Assembly: GCF_003945595.2 (NCBI RefSeq)
Contig: NW_024103873.1
Span: forward strand, 1,860,001 to 1,924,000
From: Pipra filicauda
Taxonomy: Eukaryota > Chordata > Aves > Passeriformes > Pipridae
DNA length: 64,000 bases
Direction of reading: 5' to 3'
Part shown: piece after piece, positions 1 to 12,701 of the stretch
Layout of the letters: every line of letters begins with the position of its first letter
Numbering within the stretch: the stretch's first letter is position 1
Notes under the pieces: generated by a model
The model's input: only the letters and a program-made list of their open reading frames with translations
Database searches by the model: none
What the model was told of the DNA's origin: nothing
Translations under genes and position numbers: made by a program

Positions 1-965
1 TTTCATGTTCCCACGTGGAATTACTTGGAGAGGTTTTCATGCTCTTTTATTGTGATGATTAAACTGAAGGGGCAATTATGGGATATTGCTGATGCTTCAG
101 GTTCTGTTGGTGTTTGGAAGTGTCTTCTCAGAGGCACTGACAGAACAACATCCTCTACAGTGGTCACAGTGTGGTTATGGAAGGAAAAGGGGTGATTCTG
201 TCTGGTTTTAGGGTGAAGAACGTGGCTCCCTCAGTCAGAGGCAGGACCGGGGGTGGTTGGATCGTGGTGACGCCACCATGGCAGGGGGGGTCTCTGTGCA
301 CACCCCAACAGCAGCTCAGGCTGTGCACAGATAAAAAAATCAGGTTATTAGAAATTAATTAGGAAGATTCTTGGGCTTTAGAGCTTTCAGGCATGTTCAG
401 CTGCTGGTTGCAGGCAGTGAACACGCTGTGGCTGCTGCTCCCAGCTTGGCTCCAGGTGGCATTTCCCCCCTCACAATTCTAAGGGAATAATTCATGGGCG
501 AAGTTTGTCTTTTTCTCACGTTTATTCAGAAATCTGTGCTGAAAAATTTATCCCAATAAGGCTGTTTCTTTAGTTCTTTTCTGAGGAGACCATAGGAAAA
601 GCTTCTGCTGCCTAATTGGAGGTTCCCAGAATCATCTTTCTCCTGTGAATACACAAAATATTCATGTTGTGAATATTTGCTGTAGCTTGAGTGGGTTCCT
701 TCTTCAAAACTTGCTGTGCTGATGAACGTTTCTCCCAGGAGAGTTCCCCTTTCAATATTTGTGGAAAAAGCACAAAGGACAAGGACACAGTTGAAGTCTC
801 CTAATTTGCAAATGTATCTGAATATTCATGATGCCTATTTTAATATTCACCCATTTTTCTCCTCTCGTTAATGCAGTGTGTCTGTTTTAAGGTAGAATGC
901 ATCTGTGGCACTTTGTTTTTTGATCAGAAACATTAATATTGGGAAAAACTAGCACAAGTTTTATC
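1..965. other. Unique non-coding sequence
   Basis: No repeat, RNA gene or convincing exon is visible. The right half is AT-rich, with gaatattcatgatgcctatt and nearby aatattcac words that may be conserved. The only open frame (63 codons at 171) has no support. Confidence 0.6.
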
Positions 966-1028
966 GTAGAATGACAGGACGGGTTGGGCTGGAAGGGACC
1001 TTAAAGACCATCTTGTTCCAGCCTCAAT
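966..1028 (-). mobile_element. CR1 LINE 3'-end fragment
   Basis: Read on the minus strand this is the terminal 60 or so bases of a CR1 element. The recognisable block is ggaagggaccttaaagacca, preceded by a degraded tail (gtagaatgacagg). It is short and diverged, so it is probably an old insertion. The sequence to its right is not clearly CR1. Confidence 0.75.
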
Positions 1029-2222
1029 TTGCCAGCAGAAATCCTGCTGTCTGCCTTAAATAAGCTCCTAGTTGGTGGAGGTTTATTCCCTCTCCACGTG
1101 AAGGGCCCAAATGATGAGTGTTGTGGCCAAGCACATGGGGTGTGAGTGTTGGGAGGGTCACAGTGACCCCAACACTGCTCAGCAGCTGGGGCTGCCAGGG
1201 CTCTGTTGGGAAAGGTCCCTCCTTTCTTTCCTCAGTCACTTCTCATCCCACACTGCACTCAGCAGAATTAAATCACGACATGTTTCCAGGAAGGACAGGA
1301 TGAAAAGCACTTTGGATCCCATCAGAAAAAAACATTAATTTTCCACTTGAAACCATTCCCTGCACAGTGTCCAGTGTCCTCTCCATCCATCCGCTGCCTG
1401 TCAACAGCTCCTCAGCTTGGCTGGTGGGGAAATTTCCTCCTACATGTTATTGGAACAGGTTTTTTTCTCTACCCTGAGGAATGTTGTTGCCAGCAAAGAT
1501 TATTTCTCTTCGGTGCTGGCAAACACTATTTCTTACCTGGTGGCTGATTGGGAATACGAGAGGAGAAAGCATGATAACACTTTACAAACAGCAGGATGGA
1601 ATAAAGGGAGGAGGGAGATGTTTTATCTCCTCCCCAGTAGCTGCAGACAGAGCTCCCACTCTGGTTATCTGCAGTGTGCAGTTTTCAGTGGACCTGCTGG
1701 TTGGGTGTTGAGCTGACAAGCCCAGAGTGTCACCGGCCATTGGCTTCCCAAGGTCGTGGTGGTGGCACAGGGAGGTCCTCACTGTCCCCTCGTGCCTGGC
1801 ACAGGCTGTCCCCCCTGCTGTGGTGTGGTGGGGAGCCCAGCACCTCAGATTTTGCTATTTCCACGTGCCACATACTTGGTTCCTGTATTTTCTCCTTGAA
1901 GGCACAGGTGTTCTTCCCCCTGAGGTGTCCCCACGGCTCCTCCGTGCGCTTTGGGGTTGGGTGCCCCCGAGGGTGGTTTGGTGCAGCAGCTGGAAGAGCT
2001 GCTGTGGTAGGTACAGGAGGGCATTTTGCCCACCTGGGAGCCTTGTGAATCCTCTCTAGAGCTGAGCTTATTTGGCATTGAGTTTGTTTGAGAATAACAA
2101 GAATAATCTCTGTTAAATCACTGCTGCCTTGTAGGTGCTCTTGGTCTCCAAGATGTTGAGCACAGGGGGGAACACCCACAGCAAAAGAGGGTTTGCTCAA
2201 ACCAATAGAAATTTTTCAATTT
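1029..2222. other. Unique non-coding sequence, GC-richer
   Basis: Overlapping open frames of 60-156 codons on both strands reflect higher GC and few stop codons. They have no domain and no consistent strand. A cag|gtaaga-type donor exists on the minus strand near 1536, but I find no matching acceptor. Confidence 0.6.
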
Positions 2223-2495
2223 ATAGAATCATGGAATGGTTTGGGTTGGAGGGATCTTAAAGCCCATCCAGTCCCAACCCCTAGCATGGGCAGGGACACC
2301 TTCCCCTATTCCAGGTTGCTCCAAGCCCCGTCCAACCTGGCCTTGGACACTTCCAGGGATGGGGCAGCCACAGCTTCTCTGGGAATTCCAGCCCCTCACC
2401 ACCCTCACAGGGAAGAATTTCTTCTAATATGTAATTAAACCTGCTCTCTGTCAGTTTGAAGCTGTTCCCCCTTATCCTGTCTCTGCAGTTCCTGT
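2223..2495 (-). mobile_element. CR1 LINE 3'-end fragment
   Basis: About 270 bases of CR1 3' region on the minus strand. It begins on the plus strand with the reverse-complemented tail (atagaatcatggaatggttt) and runs through the landmarks cagggacaccttcc, ccaacctggccttggacac and ggggcagccacagcttctct. The canonical middle (caacctgtgccagggcctc) is replaced by a shorter, altered segment near 2380-2400. It ends near the block cagtttgaagctgttccccc. Small open frames here on both strands are by-products of this repeat. Confidence 0.93.
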
Positions 2496-5400
2496 TTATT
2501 CCAGTTACTCTGTGTTTGGGGGTGGTGTGGCACTTGTTTTAGCTGGTACAAAGTCATCACTACTGGAGGTTAAGCAATTTTTCTACATGCTTTGTCTTCT
2601 AATCAGATTTTTAAAATTATTTAAATAGCTCTAATGTCCTATACATGCAGGAAGTTCTCAGAGAGACCTACTCTGATCTTTTTCTGGAGATGTTGTATAC
2701 ACCCTCCAAAAAGAACCTGTTTTCAGCTGCAGATAATTCATCCACTGTTTCAAAGTATAATCTCAAAACTTCAATACCTTGTTTTATTTCTTACTCAATT
2801 ATATCAATAATCCCTTAATCTACCCCTTACTTGCCTATTCATGTATTCATTGAACTGCCCTGGGAAAAATACCTTGTTGAAGAAGTTATTTTATTAGGAA
2901 ATACCTTTTAGAAGTAGTTATTTTGTTCCTCAGTATAATTACATGATAGCAGATGCATACTGGAGGAGGGAGAATGAAAAGTTACTTGTGAAGGTTATTT
3001 GAAGTCAGCATGAAGCACTATAAATATTTGATTTCCAGAGCCAAACAAGTGCCTCTCCCCCAGTCTGCCCAGTGGAAGAAGCAGCCGATGACTGGAAATC
3101 GTGGCCAGAGGATCACTGCGAGGTGAGGGGATGTTCTGGCTGCAAACAAGCACAGGAGGGGAGATGTGCAATATCCTCAGCTTGGTCCTGGGTGAGTAAA
3201 ATGAATAGAGAACTGTTCCCTGGTTTCCATGTTGGGTCCTTGGCAGGGGAATGAGGAGGAGGAGGAGAACAGCTGTGCACTGAACTGACTTCTGCCAACT
3301 CAGCACATTTACCTTGGACACCATCCTGACTTTCCAAATGGCAGGGGAGAGTGATCAGTGCTGACAACTTAGACTTTTAGGCTGTGTTTATTCTCCCTCT
3401 CTCCTATTTCACTTCCCTAAACGTTTCCATAATTCAGGCATTGATTTCAGCAGCACAGCTACAGACCACACGCCGCATTCCCTTTGCTGCGCAGCACATC
3501 ACTAACAAAGCAACCACTTCTTTATTGCAGGATAAAAGCACATCTCACAGCTCTGCTGTCAGTGGTAGCAGGAGGAATGGGGCACTCTGCACCGTTTCTG
3601 GGCATTAATACTTCCATTTATTCCCAAATGCTTTGCAGAGCAGTTGGTACCCGGTGTATGGACCGTGAGCCGTTAAATCACATTGAACACATCTGAAAGA
3701 GTTTAGGGAGTTACTGGGCCATCCAAACCCTGCACTGTCACTGCAAGGCAAAAGAAGAAACATCCACTATTAACATTTTTCTTCCAGGAGCAGCTCAGTG
3801 GCCTGTGCCCTGTTTGCTGGGCACCTGAGGGAAGGCCTGGCTGTTCTGCCCAGCACCGCGGCACGTCCTTAACTCCCACTGAAATATGGGAGAGGACAGG
3901 GATTACAAGTCCTCCCTGAGCAGCCAGAACAGAAGCCATTAAGGTATTGCAAACCACGCAATTCAATGGCCCTGAGAGTATAATTTGATTGTAATTCAGG
4001 AGGTTACTAAAAGGAAATCCATACCAGGCTGGAAGATAAGCGAAGGCGAGGAGTGTATTTACTGCGAGTGGTGAAATGTGAGGTGTGTGAGTCCCTTATC
4101 TCCTCTGTCTGCACTTTATCACCACTGAAGGCAAGTAAAAGGGGAATAATATCTGGTTCACAAGAGAAGATTGGATTAAGTTTTCCCAAAGGTCTTGTGG
4201 GAGTTATTTCCACTTCAGTCTTGTCTGGATTAGCCTAATTCCTTCAGGCTGTTTCCAGATCTCTACAGGAGTAGGCCCTGGCTAATGGGAGGGAGGGAAG
4301 ATGGTTGGGGCATTGTTTTGTCATGGAGAAATTTGCCTTTGAGCTCTGTAAAGGACTTAGGAAACCTACAACATCCTACCTGAGTGCAGGACTTTTTTAA
4401 TATGGAAGTTTCTTTTTCAGATCTCTTTTTGTTATGGAAATTATTGCTTGGTAATAAGTGTCTCTTTAGAGGTGTTTCTTAGAATCATTATTTATGAGAA
4501 GAAACTGGGTGTGCTGATGTCTTGCTGCTGTTCCTCTCACTGCCCTTATCTCCAGCTCAGCCCCTTCCTGCAGAGCTCTGATTGACTTGGGAACAGCCCC
4601 AGGGGTTTTATCTTGATATTTGATCTCTGAGGAAGGACTTGGTCCTGCTCCAGACACTCAAAGGATGCTGCTGCTTCTGCTCAGGTAGGATCTGGTCTCC
4701 GTCAGTGCCTCCATCACCTGTATTGTACCAGTTTTAGTGGCAATGCTGCAGTCTGGGTGCAAGGTGGTTCTCAGCCAGGATGGGCTGTCCAAGCAAAGGC
4801 TGATTATGCCCAGGAGGTGACTTTTTGTGGTTCATAAGCATTTACTGTCCAGATATTCCAATTTTTTCCTAACCTTTCTCAAATAGATTATAATTTGCTG
4901 TACCTGCATGTGGGTGAAAAGGAGAATGCACTTATGGACTATTATGTTTTGCTGTTGCAGAGATGGTTTAACTCAGAAGAATTGATCCTAAACAGGCACT
5001 CATCACTTCCAGCTAATTCTACACTGTTTGCAAATGGAACAGAACATCTCTGCAGCTCAGAGGCTCTGACAGGTACCTGCCAGGAAGTGTATAACAGCCC
5101 TTGGAGTAAAAAGAAGGGCTGCTTTCCCTGCTTTTTCATTTGGAGGAGGCAGAAGGTGATTCTTTACCCACTAATGGCCAGTTCTGATCAGCACAGCATC
5201 TCCCACTCCTGTCAGAGCTTTGATTTCCAAGGACCACATGTTTCTTTTTCTAACACTTTTCTCATTTCTCTCTGGTTACTCTTGTAACTGCTGCATCTTC
5301 TTGGAGCTCCTGGGCACTATGAGACATCTCCTAGATGTGGAATCTTGTCATTTTTGATAAATCTCTGTGAACCACAGAGCTCAGCTGAAACTGCAGCTCA

Positions 5401-7188
5401 GCATCCTGAAGTGTCAGTTTAATCTATTTCTAGCACTGAGAAAAAAAAAAAAGGGAGAGTAAAAAACCTCCCAGCTTTATACCAGTAATAATGATGGGAA
5501 CGAGTTGGCTTTCAGAAAATAATTTAATCCCTGGAGTATTGGAGGTGGGTTTTGAGTGTCGTGTGTAACAGAGCCTAAGGAAGGGCAAATGTCCTGTTAT
5601 TGTGGCTTGTATTAAAAAAAAAATAACAACCAACCTTTTTCCTCTGAAAGTTTATTAAAGTGCAGTTTTATTTTATTATTTTCCAGGCTGAAAGCACAAG
5701 TGGAACAGGCTTCTCCTGGAAATCCTGAGGATTGCTTTTGGCTTAGCACTGTCAGAGCACTTGGGTAGGTGCCCTTCATATTGTTTTATCTCAGCTTGTG
5801 ATGTGGAGGGATTAATTGTGCTGGTGGAGAGGCCACTGGCTGTGCCTTTAGGAGATGATTGATCCCTCACCAGGAGAGCTGGAGAGAGCTTTTCAAGGCA
5901 GAAATGGGTGCTGGCTCCTACTTGCCAGTGGAAAGCCCACAAAATCAGGTCTCCACGTCTTAGACTTTGAAATTTCCCTGTGGATTCACCAGGGTAAGAG
6001 GACAAATCTCACTCCTGTTTCCATAATCCCTCCTGGGTTACACAGCCCTTCACAGAAGTCGCCTTCAAATTAAATGTCACCGAATGCCACAGCAGAGGAG
6101 AATTAAAATTTGGCTGCTGTGTGTGCCTGGAGCTCAGGATCAGGGGGGATTCCCTCACAGATGCTGATCAGCAGCTCTGCTGGCCCTGCCTGGGCTCCAG
6201 CTCTCCACGAGGCCGTGGCTGAGGGTCGGCAGGTCTGTGGGGGAGACAGTCAAACCCATCCTGCTCCAACCTCTCCCTCTCAGGCCAGCAAATTTCATCC
6301 TTAATACACTCTGTTTGAGCTGGGTTAGGACAAACCCCTTCTTGTCCCGTAGTGTCACTTGTGGATTCCATCTCTTCTTGTGTGTTTGGGAGTCACTGGT
6401 TCAAATTCAACTATTGACTGTGATGTTTTGTCATGTTTGTGCCATTCAAAACATCAGCCCTGTTTTATTCTTTGAGTCACTTTAAGTTTCTTTCCAAATA
6501 CCATGAGCTATCAAGAAAATCTGCAAGTATATCTATAATTATATAGAATATAGAGAGGTACAGGTAAACGTATCTATAAGTGCATTTAGGGCAGGAATTA
6601 GGAATAAACAGGATGACCCCCTGTTTAGCATTCAACTTCATCCATCCTAACTCCCATTTTCATTTGTACTCTGCTTGTGACACACAAATCAATGCCCCCA
6701 AAATGAAATTGCTTTGTCTAATAATCCTTTGTGCCAGGGTTATCAATAGTTCATTAGGCTTGCTTTGCATCTGTCAATAAAAGGTGAAATGGAGAAAGAG
6801 AGAGCTCCAGGGAGGCAGTGAGTGTGTTCTCTGTGGGAGACGTCCTCCACTTTGGCCACCCTTGGTGGGGGTGTGCTGTGGTTGCAATGCACACACAGGT
6901 TTTAGTCACCTGAGCCACTTCAGAACCTGCACAAGGTTTCATTTGTCCCTGAAGAGCCCAGGAGGGCTCTCGAGTCTCTGAGCGATTCACGCCGTGAAAA
7001 CCCACGTCTGAGACACTTCCCTGACAGCAGCAGGAATGGTTTGAGCTGTCACTGGGTTTTGTCACTCCTACAAAGGCAGGCTGGCCCTTCCTGGCTGGGG
7101 GTCAGAGTGTCCCTGCCCAGGATGGCTCCGTGCTCACTAACAAGCTCTAACGAGGTGCTGCTCCCTCCTCACCCTGCTTTGTGTGCCT
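2496..7188. other. Unique non-coding sequence
   Basis: I see no repeat family member. A short splice-like segment on + (acceptor tctcccccagtctgcccag, then 3073-3122, then GAG|GTGAGG) is the only exon-like structure, and it is weak. An A12 run lies near 5441. The remainder is ordinary intergenic or intronic texture. Confidence 0.55.
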
Positions 7189-7289
7189 TGACATGAGGCC
7201 TTGGATGTTATCCCTGACATGAGGATTGGATGTTATCCCTGACATGAGGATTGGATGTTATCCCTGACATGAGGATTGGATGTTATCCC
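7189..7289. repeat. Minisatellite, four copies of a 25-bp unit
   Basis: Four head-to-tail copies of a 25-base unit beginning tgacatgaggattggatgtt and ending atccc. Copies start at 7189, 7215, 7240 and 7265. Copies 2-4 are identical to each other. The first is 26 bases and reads gaggcctt where the others read gaggatt. The identity of the last three copies suggests recent expansion by slippage or unequal exchange. The sequence on either side is not repeated, and no function is apparent. Confidence 0.95.
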
Positions 7290-9564
7290 AGCGAGGTGGC
7301 AAAGCTTCAGGCCAGGATGTTTCACTCACATCGCCCTGCCAAGTTCCTCTGAGCAGCACTTTGTGTTCTGGGCTGTGTCACTGAGCTCACAACGTGCCAG
7401 AGTCAGTGTAGGCACCACCTTGGGTCAAAGTTGACCAAACCCTCTTAGACCCTTGGTAATTTCAGCTTTTTATTAATTAGTTTGAGCTCTGCATAGTTTG
7501 ACAAGGAGGTCAACAAGCAAATTGTGTCATTCATTAGATACCAAATAATTAGTGATGGCTCCTGTGATACCCCTTGAGTTCTTTCACCACGATTTTTTCC
7601 TGGTTACAGCAAGTTTCTCTGACTATCAGCACACAACAGTTTCACAGCTCATCCAATCAGAAGCAAAACCTCTGCACCACCAAGGTTTGGAAGGCCCAGT
7701 GTGTGGACAGGGCAGGAGCCCGGGCTGGGTGTCCCTGGGTGGGTTCAGAGGTGATTTCTGGTCACAGAGGGACTTCCCAAGGTGGAGCTGTGGGGTGTGG
7801 GAGCACCACTGTGCCTGTGCTCCCCCAGCTGAGGAGCCTCTGGGTCAGCACATCCAGCAGAGGCAGAGTTTTCTGCAGCTCCATGAAGTGACTGCAGAGA
7901 CCTCAAAGGATATGTAGAGTCTGCTCTGAAAGGAAAAAAGCAGCTAAATGAGACAAACCCCTCTGGCCTTCCGGTACTCCAGAAACAAGATCCTGAACAC
8001 ACACGTGCCATGTTAAGTAGGCCCAGGCAAAAGTTTTGACTGAAAAACTATTTTGTCAGCATATTGTTCCAATGAATGTTTCATGAAAGCCTTTGATTTC
8101 TTCTGGTTTTCCTGTTTGAAGAACATTGATCATGGCTTTGGGTAACTCTGGTGCAAGAAATTTCTTCCTCCAATTTGTTTTATGTCCTTTTCCTTTTTTT
8201 GCCACAGGATAAAGAAGATTGAAAAGTTATAATGTCTTCAGAATAATAAAAAGATATTCCTGTACCTTTTGTTTCACAAGGTACTGCTGAAAATGACAAG
8301 TGGGGAAGAAATTTTAAAGACCTCAAACTGAAAAAAATAATTTATTTTGAAATTTTTCACAAGATATATTTGCCTATTTTGAAAAGTTAGAAAACTGACC
8401 TGGCACCACCAGGCCACAGTCGAAAAAAGAGATTTGTGTATAAAAAACGGAGTGGTTTTAAACTTGTCCTCGTGTTCCAGAGTCTTCTATCAATAGTTCA
8501 TCACAGAAGTTGGTGTGGTGGCTTTGAGCTGCTCTCTGTTCAAGTGCCATTCTGGCTGGTTTTCCCTGCTGATAAAAGTGAGCAAGGAGAGTGAAAGGGG
8601 CCAAATGCTCACAGCTCTCCAGAAAAGCATGAATGAGAGAACTGGAGTTCCTTTTGAAACAACATCTCCTCCCTTCTCTGCTTGAGTTGTGTCCCCCACG
8701 ACCGATGCACCGACCGACGCCACGAAGCTTCTCTGTGGGCAAATATTGCCTGGGACCATCTTCTCCCAGGCTTGCCAGCTGGAATGTGGCAGGGAGAGAA
8801 GCAGTGCCATGAGCAGGTGATGCTCTGGGCTCACGAGGAATGCTTGGAAATCTGTGTCCGTGGGAATCAGTGATGGAAGTTCCTGATGGTTCCTCTGCTC
8901 CAGGCTGAGTGCTGCTGTGATTCAGAAAGGTTATCCAGTGAGTCAGCTTAAACTGAGCTTTCCTCAACTCTCCTGGATTTTTTTTGAATAAAACCCCTCC
9001 AGGCCAATAACTGAAGTGGTCCCTGGGGCTGCAGTGGTGCCACTTGGTTGGCTGACAGCGACTGCAACAGGCAGGGCTGAGCAGTGGGAAAACAGGACAG
9101 TGAGAAGGTCAGAGGATATTTGGCACATTTATCACTGTCTGCTCCTTGCCAGGCTCTTCCAAATCCTGACTGTAGCTCTGACTGTCACACCGTGTTTGAA
9201 GGCAGATCCAAGAAATGACTCAGGGCCCATCTGTGTTGCCAAATAACTTCACTGTGTTGTTTGCTGTCCCTGCTGGATGCTGGTGTGAAGTGAGCCAGCT
9301 CCTTCCTTCCAGGAGGGAATTCTCCAGGGCTGCTGTCCCAGATGCACTGTGTACTGTCATCATCATCCTGCTGTGTCACAGCTCTGAGCTGGGGAACATC
9401 TCTGGGACCATCTCACCGTCCTGCAGTGGGGGTGAGGCATCTCCTCCAGGAGGGAACTGCTCCTGAGCCATGGCCTCAAATCCTGGAGGCCAGAGAGGGA
9501 GGAAATGTTCAGGGTTGGACTGCTGAGAGAACAGCAGGGAGGTCTGTCTGCCCATGTGGCATTT
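7290..9564. other. Unique non-coding sequence with a local CpG cluster
   Basis: There is no gene. Six CpG dinucleotides lie within 26 bases at 8699-8724, in sequence that otherwise has very few. The stretch 8030-8450 is AT-rich. Open frames up to 169 codons on the minus strand near 8458-8967 have no domain and no splice support. Confidence 0.55.
8208..8280 (+). other. Splice-acceptor-like site with downstream AATAAA
   Basis: A strong acceptor (tccttttttttgccacag type, ending at 8207) is followed within about 40 bases by an AATAAA in an A-rich stretch. All three frames have stops nearby. It could be a terminal exon of a non-coding transcript. On sequence alone it is not distinguishable from chance. 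Confidence 0.08.
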
Positions 9565-9841
9565 TACAAGGGCCTGGAGTGACAGGACAGGGGAATGGCT
9601 TTAAGCTGGAGGAGGGTGGATTGAGATGGGACATTGGGAAGGAATCCTTCCTGGGAGGGTAGGGAGGCCCTGGCACAGGTTGCCCAGAGAAGCTGTGGCT
9701 GCCCCATCCCTGGAAGTGTCCAAGGCCAGGTTGGACAGGGCTTGGAGCAACCTGGGCTGGTGGAAGGTGTCCCTGCCCAGGGCAGGGGGTGGCACTGGAT
9801 AGTTTTAAGGTCCCTTCCAACCCAAACCATTCTGGGATTGC
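9565..9841 (+). mobile_element. CR1 LINE 3'-end fragment
   Basis: About 277 bases of CR1 in sense orientation. It runs from the segment acaagggcctggagtgacag through ggttgcccagagaagctgtg, the gtgtccaaggccaggttgga block and the gtgtccctgcccagggcagg block, to ccaacccaaaccattctggg at the end. The octamer tail is reduced to a single degenerate unit. The match to the other typical copies in this window is close, so it is probably moderately young. Open frames on either strand here belong to the repeat. Confidence 0.95.
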
Positions 9842-10734
9842 TGGAGTTGCCTTAGTTCTGAGTTACAGAGTTTGAGTAATAATTTAAAGTTTATAGCACA
9901 CTGTGAAGGTAACTTTGGATAGGAACCCACAGCTATATTACCTTTTTTTTCCAGTTTTATCAACAAATAGAGCCTTTCCCAACAGCCTTCCACCCTTTTC
10001 CCTCACAATTTATTTTCAAATGTGCTATAAATAGCCAATGCTCTGGATCAGGTCAGCTCCCCAGGGAAATAAGTGCATCCCACTTATATATTAGAGGTTA
10101 AATTCTTCCAGCCTCACACTCTCTGAGTAGAGCATTAGGGGAGATGTAAGGCAGGAAAGAACTTGATACTGTGTACAGAGAATAATTTAATGAACTACAC
10201 CAATTGCATTTTCAGAAACCTCATTATAAGGTCAATTTATTTTGTCAAGTGACCAGTAATTAATTTTACAGAAGATGTTAAAGAGAATAAACTCCAAAAC
10301 CTCTGCTCTGACTTGGACCTCGACATTGAAATAGAAGACTTGAGTGAACTGGGCTTTCAGAGATGCTCTTGGTGTTGGCTGAGTGATGTGAGGAGATGTC
10401 AGGGCAGGGGGGGAGCTCTGAGTGTCCTTTGAACAGCCAGGGCTGGGCCAGCACGGGCTGATCTCCCCCTCCAGAGGCTGCACAGTGCAGTTGGCTGCTG
10501 TGGCACCTTCCTTTTTGTGCCTCTAGTTCTCCAGAGGTTAGGGAGAGGGATTCTCCATGCAGGGAGAGACACAGTGTGAGGGATGCATGGAATTATAGGG
10601 GTGTTGTTCCCAGAAATGCTGACAGCTCCTCATCCAGCACGAGCCTCTGGTGCTGCTTCATCTCTGCCATGATTTCCCTCTTCCCCACCTCTCACGATGG
10701 AAGGATTGTGTTTTTCCCCATCCTGCTGAACTTC

Positions 10735-11080
10735 CAGGACAGAAGAGGAGATTGAGGGGAGACCTCACTGCAGTTACAACTTCTTGTGAGGAGCAGAGGA
10801 GGGGCAGGGGCTGAGCTCTGCTCTGGGGGGACCAGGGACAGCACTCAGGGAATGGCTGGAGCTGTGCCAGGGCAGGTTTGGGTTGGATCTCAGGGAAAGG
10901 TTCTTCCCCCAGAGGGTGGTTGGCACTGCCCAGGCTCCCCAGGGCAGTGGGCACAGCCCCAAGGCTGCCAGAGCTCCAGGAGGGTTTGGATGATGCTCTG
11001 GGGCACAGGGTGGGACTCTTGGGGATGGGCCTGTGCAGGGCTGAGGGTTGGACTGGATGGTCCTTGGGGGTCCCTTCAGG
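10735..11080 (+). mobile_element. CR1 LINE 3' fragment, second subfamily
   Basis: A sense-strand CR1 piece of about 345 bases from a different subfamily than the copy at 9565. It begins further upstream in the element (gaggggagacctcactgcag). It then has ggttcttcccccagagggtg, ctccccagggcagtgggcac and gccccaaggctgccagagct, and near the end ggttggactggatggtcctt. The final part of the element is cut off near 11080. The copy at 29572-29828 belongs to the same subfamily and can be aligned with it over about 220 bases. Reading frames of up to 145 codons here have no independent support. Confidence 0.88.
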
Positions 11081-11417
11081 AGGCTGCTGAGAAGGTGCCC
11101 TGGAGCAGGAGGGTGTGGGGTGTCAGCACTGACCTCCTGCAGCTCCCCACCCTCTCACCCTTTGCTTTGGCTCCTCAGTCAGAAATCTCCCTTGATTCTA
11201 ATAAAGAAACCAAAGCAAAGTGAGGTTTGAAGAAAGTGTCATCAGTCCCATGTACTGGTGAGACAAAATCCCTCTGCCCACTGGCTGGGGGAGCTGGACT
11301 CCAAAATTCACAGCAATACATTCTTTCATACTCCTGATATGTGTCATGTAATTTACTCCTTCTCCATAATGAAAAGTGTTTAAATACAGGTGAAAAACCT
11401 CACTTTGGGGCTTGGTT

Positions 11418-11456
11418 GTACACTTTTAAAAGTCTCTTCCAACCCAAACTATTCTA
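11418..11456 (+). mobile_element. CR1 LINE tail remnant
   Basis: Only the last 40 or so bases of a CR1 copy are visible: ccttccaacccaaa-type sequence (here tcttccaacccaaactattc) followed by one tail octamer-like unit. The upstream part cannot be recognised. It is either a severely 5'-truncated insertion or the end of a decayed one. Confidence 0.7.
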
Positions 11457-12585
11457 TGACACTGCAGAAGGTGAAAAGAAAAGCCTGGCAGATGTACCTT
11501 TTTGAAGGATGCTTTTCATACTCTGGTTTAACAATGCAGCAAAGAGGAAAACAGCATGAGTGGAGCCAGGGAGAGGAGTGTGGAGAGTGAATAATGGAGC
11601 AGAATGAGCAGCACAGCACAGTCTGCTCCTGCACCTGCCCTGAGAGCCCGGGGCCAGCAGGGATGTGGCACAGGGATGGCACTGGGCTGGCATGGGGAGC
11701 ACCATATGCACTGACAGGCTGAGAACAGCATTTGGCACTGCCCTGAAGAGGGGGGAAATATCCCTGTCCTTGAGGAAGGTCACAGGCAGGAATTGTTGAA
11801 CAGTTCCAGAGTGCAGGATGCTTTCATTTAAGCCCCAGTGTGTTGGTGCTGAGGAGGCACTGAGGGTGTGCCCAGGTGGGCTCTGGCACAGCTGGGGGGT
11901 GTTTCTTTAGAGGGGAAATGAGGGCTGAGGTGCCTGCATCAAGTTTGCAATAAAAACCAACCCAGCAAATTAACCCCTTCGGATGCAAATTTTGGACAGC
12001 TTCTGTTCTCCTTGTTCACTATACTCATGTTTGATGCAGGAATTGTTTAAAGCAGGGATGTGGTTGAATCACAACTCAAAATGGCCTCTGCTCCCATTCT
12101 TTTTCTACTAAATGTATTTTCTGCCTAATTTTGAATTTCCCTAATTGGCTGAGTCTGTTCCACTTGGGATAAAATAGAAGCAAATGTATTCTGTGAAATC
12201 AAACCTGATTGTTAAATCCATGCCATGAGATGCAGGGGTGAGATCCCTTCTCCAAATCAGGCAGACAGGACATTATTGTCTTTTCTGGATTTTTTTTCCC
12301 CTACTTTTTGTTTTAAATGAATAGCACTGAGCCATGGAGGATGGGCCACTTCCGTGATTTGCTTTCACACCTCGGTCAGGGAGAGAATTCGTGGGACTAA
12401 TGAGGATTCAGAGGGTCACAGAGATATTGGAGAGATAACCTGGTCAGAGCTGGCAGCTTCCCAGGATTTTGGTCTGGTGAACCTGCTTCCTCCTTCAGGT
12501 CTTTGCCTTTAATAAGAACATAAAATGAGGGGGGTTTTTGAGTGACCCAAGTGTTTGACTTCTATTTTTGCTTGGTCAGTATATT

Positions 12586-12701
12586 GGACTGGGGCTTGGA
12601 GCAACCTGGGCTAGTGGAAGGTGTCCCTGCCCATGGCAGGGGTGGAATGGGATGAGCCTTAAGGTCCTTCCAACCCAAACCATTCTGGAATTCTAGGATT
12701 A
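12586..12701 (+). mobile_element. CR1 LINE 3'-end fragment, severely truncated
   Basis: A sense-strand CR1 fragment of about 115 bases. It starts abruptly inside the element at ggggcttggagcaacctggg and continues through gtgtccctgcccatggcagg to ccttccaacccaaaccattc and a degenerate tail. The abrupt left edge is typical of incomplete reverse transcription at insertion. Confidence 0.92.
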
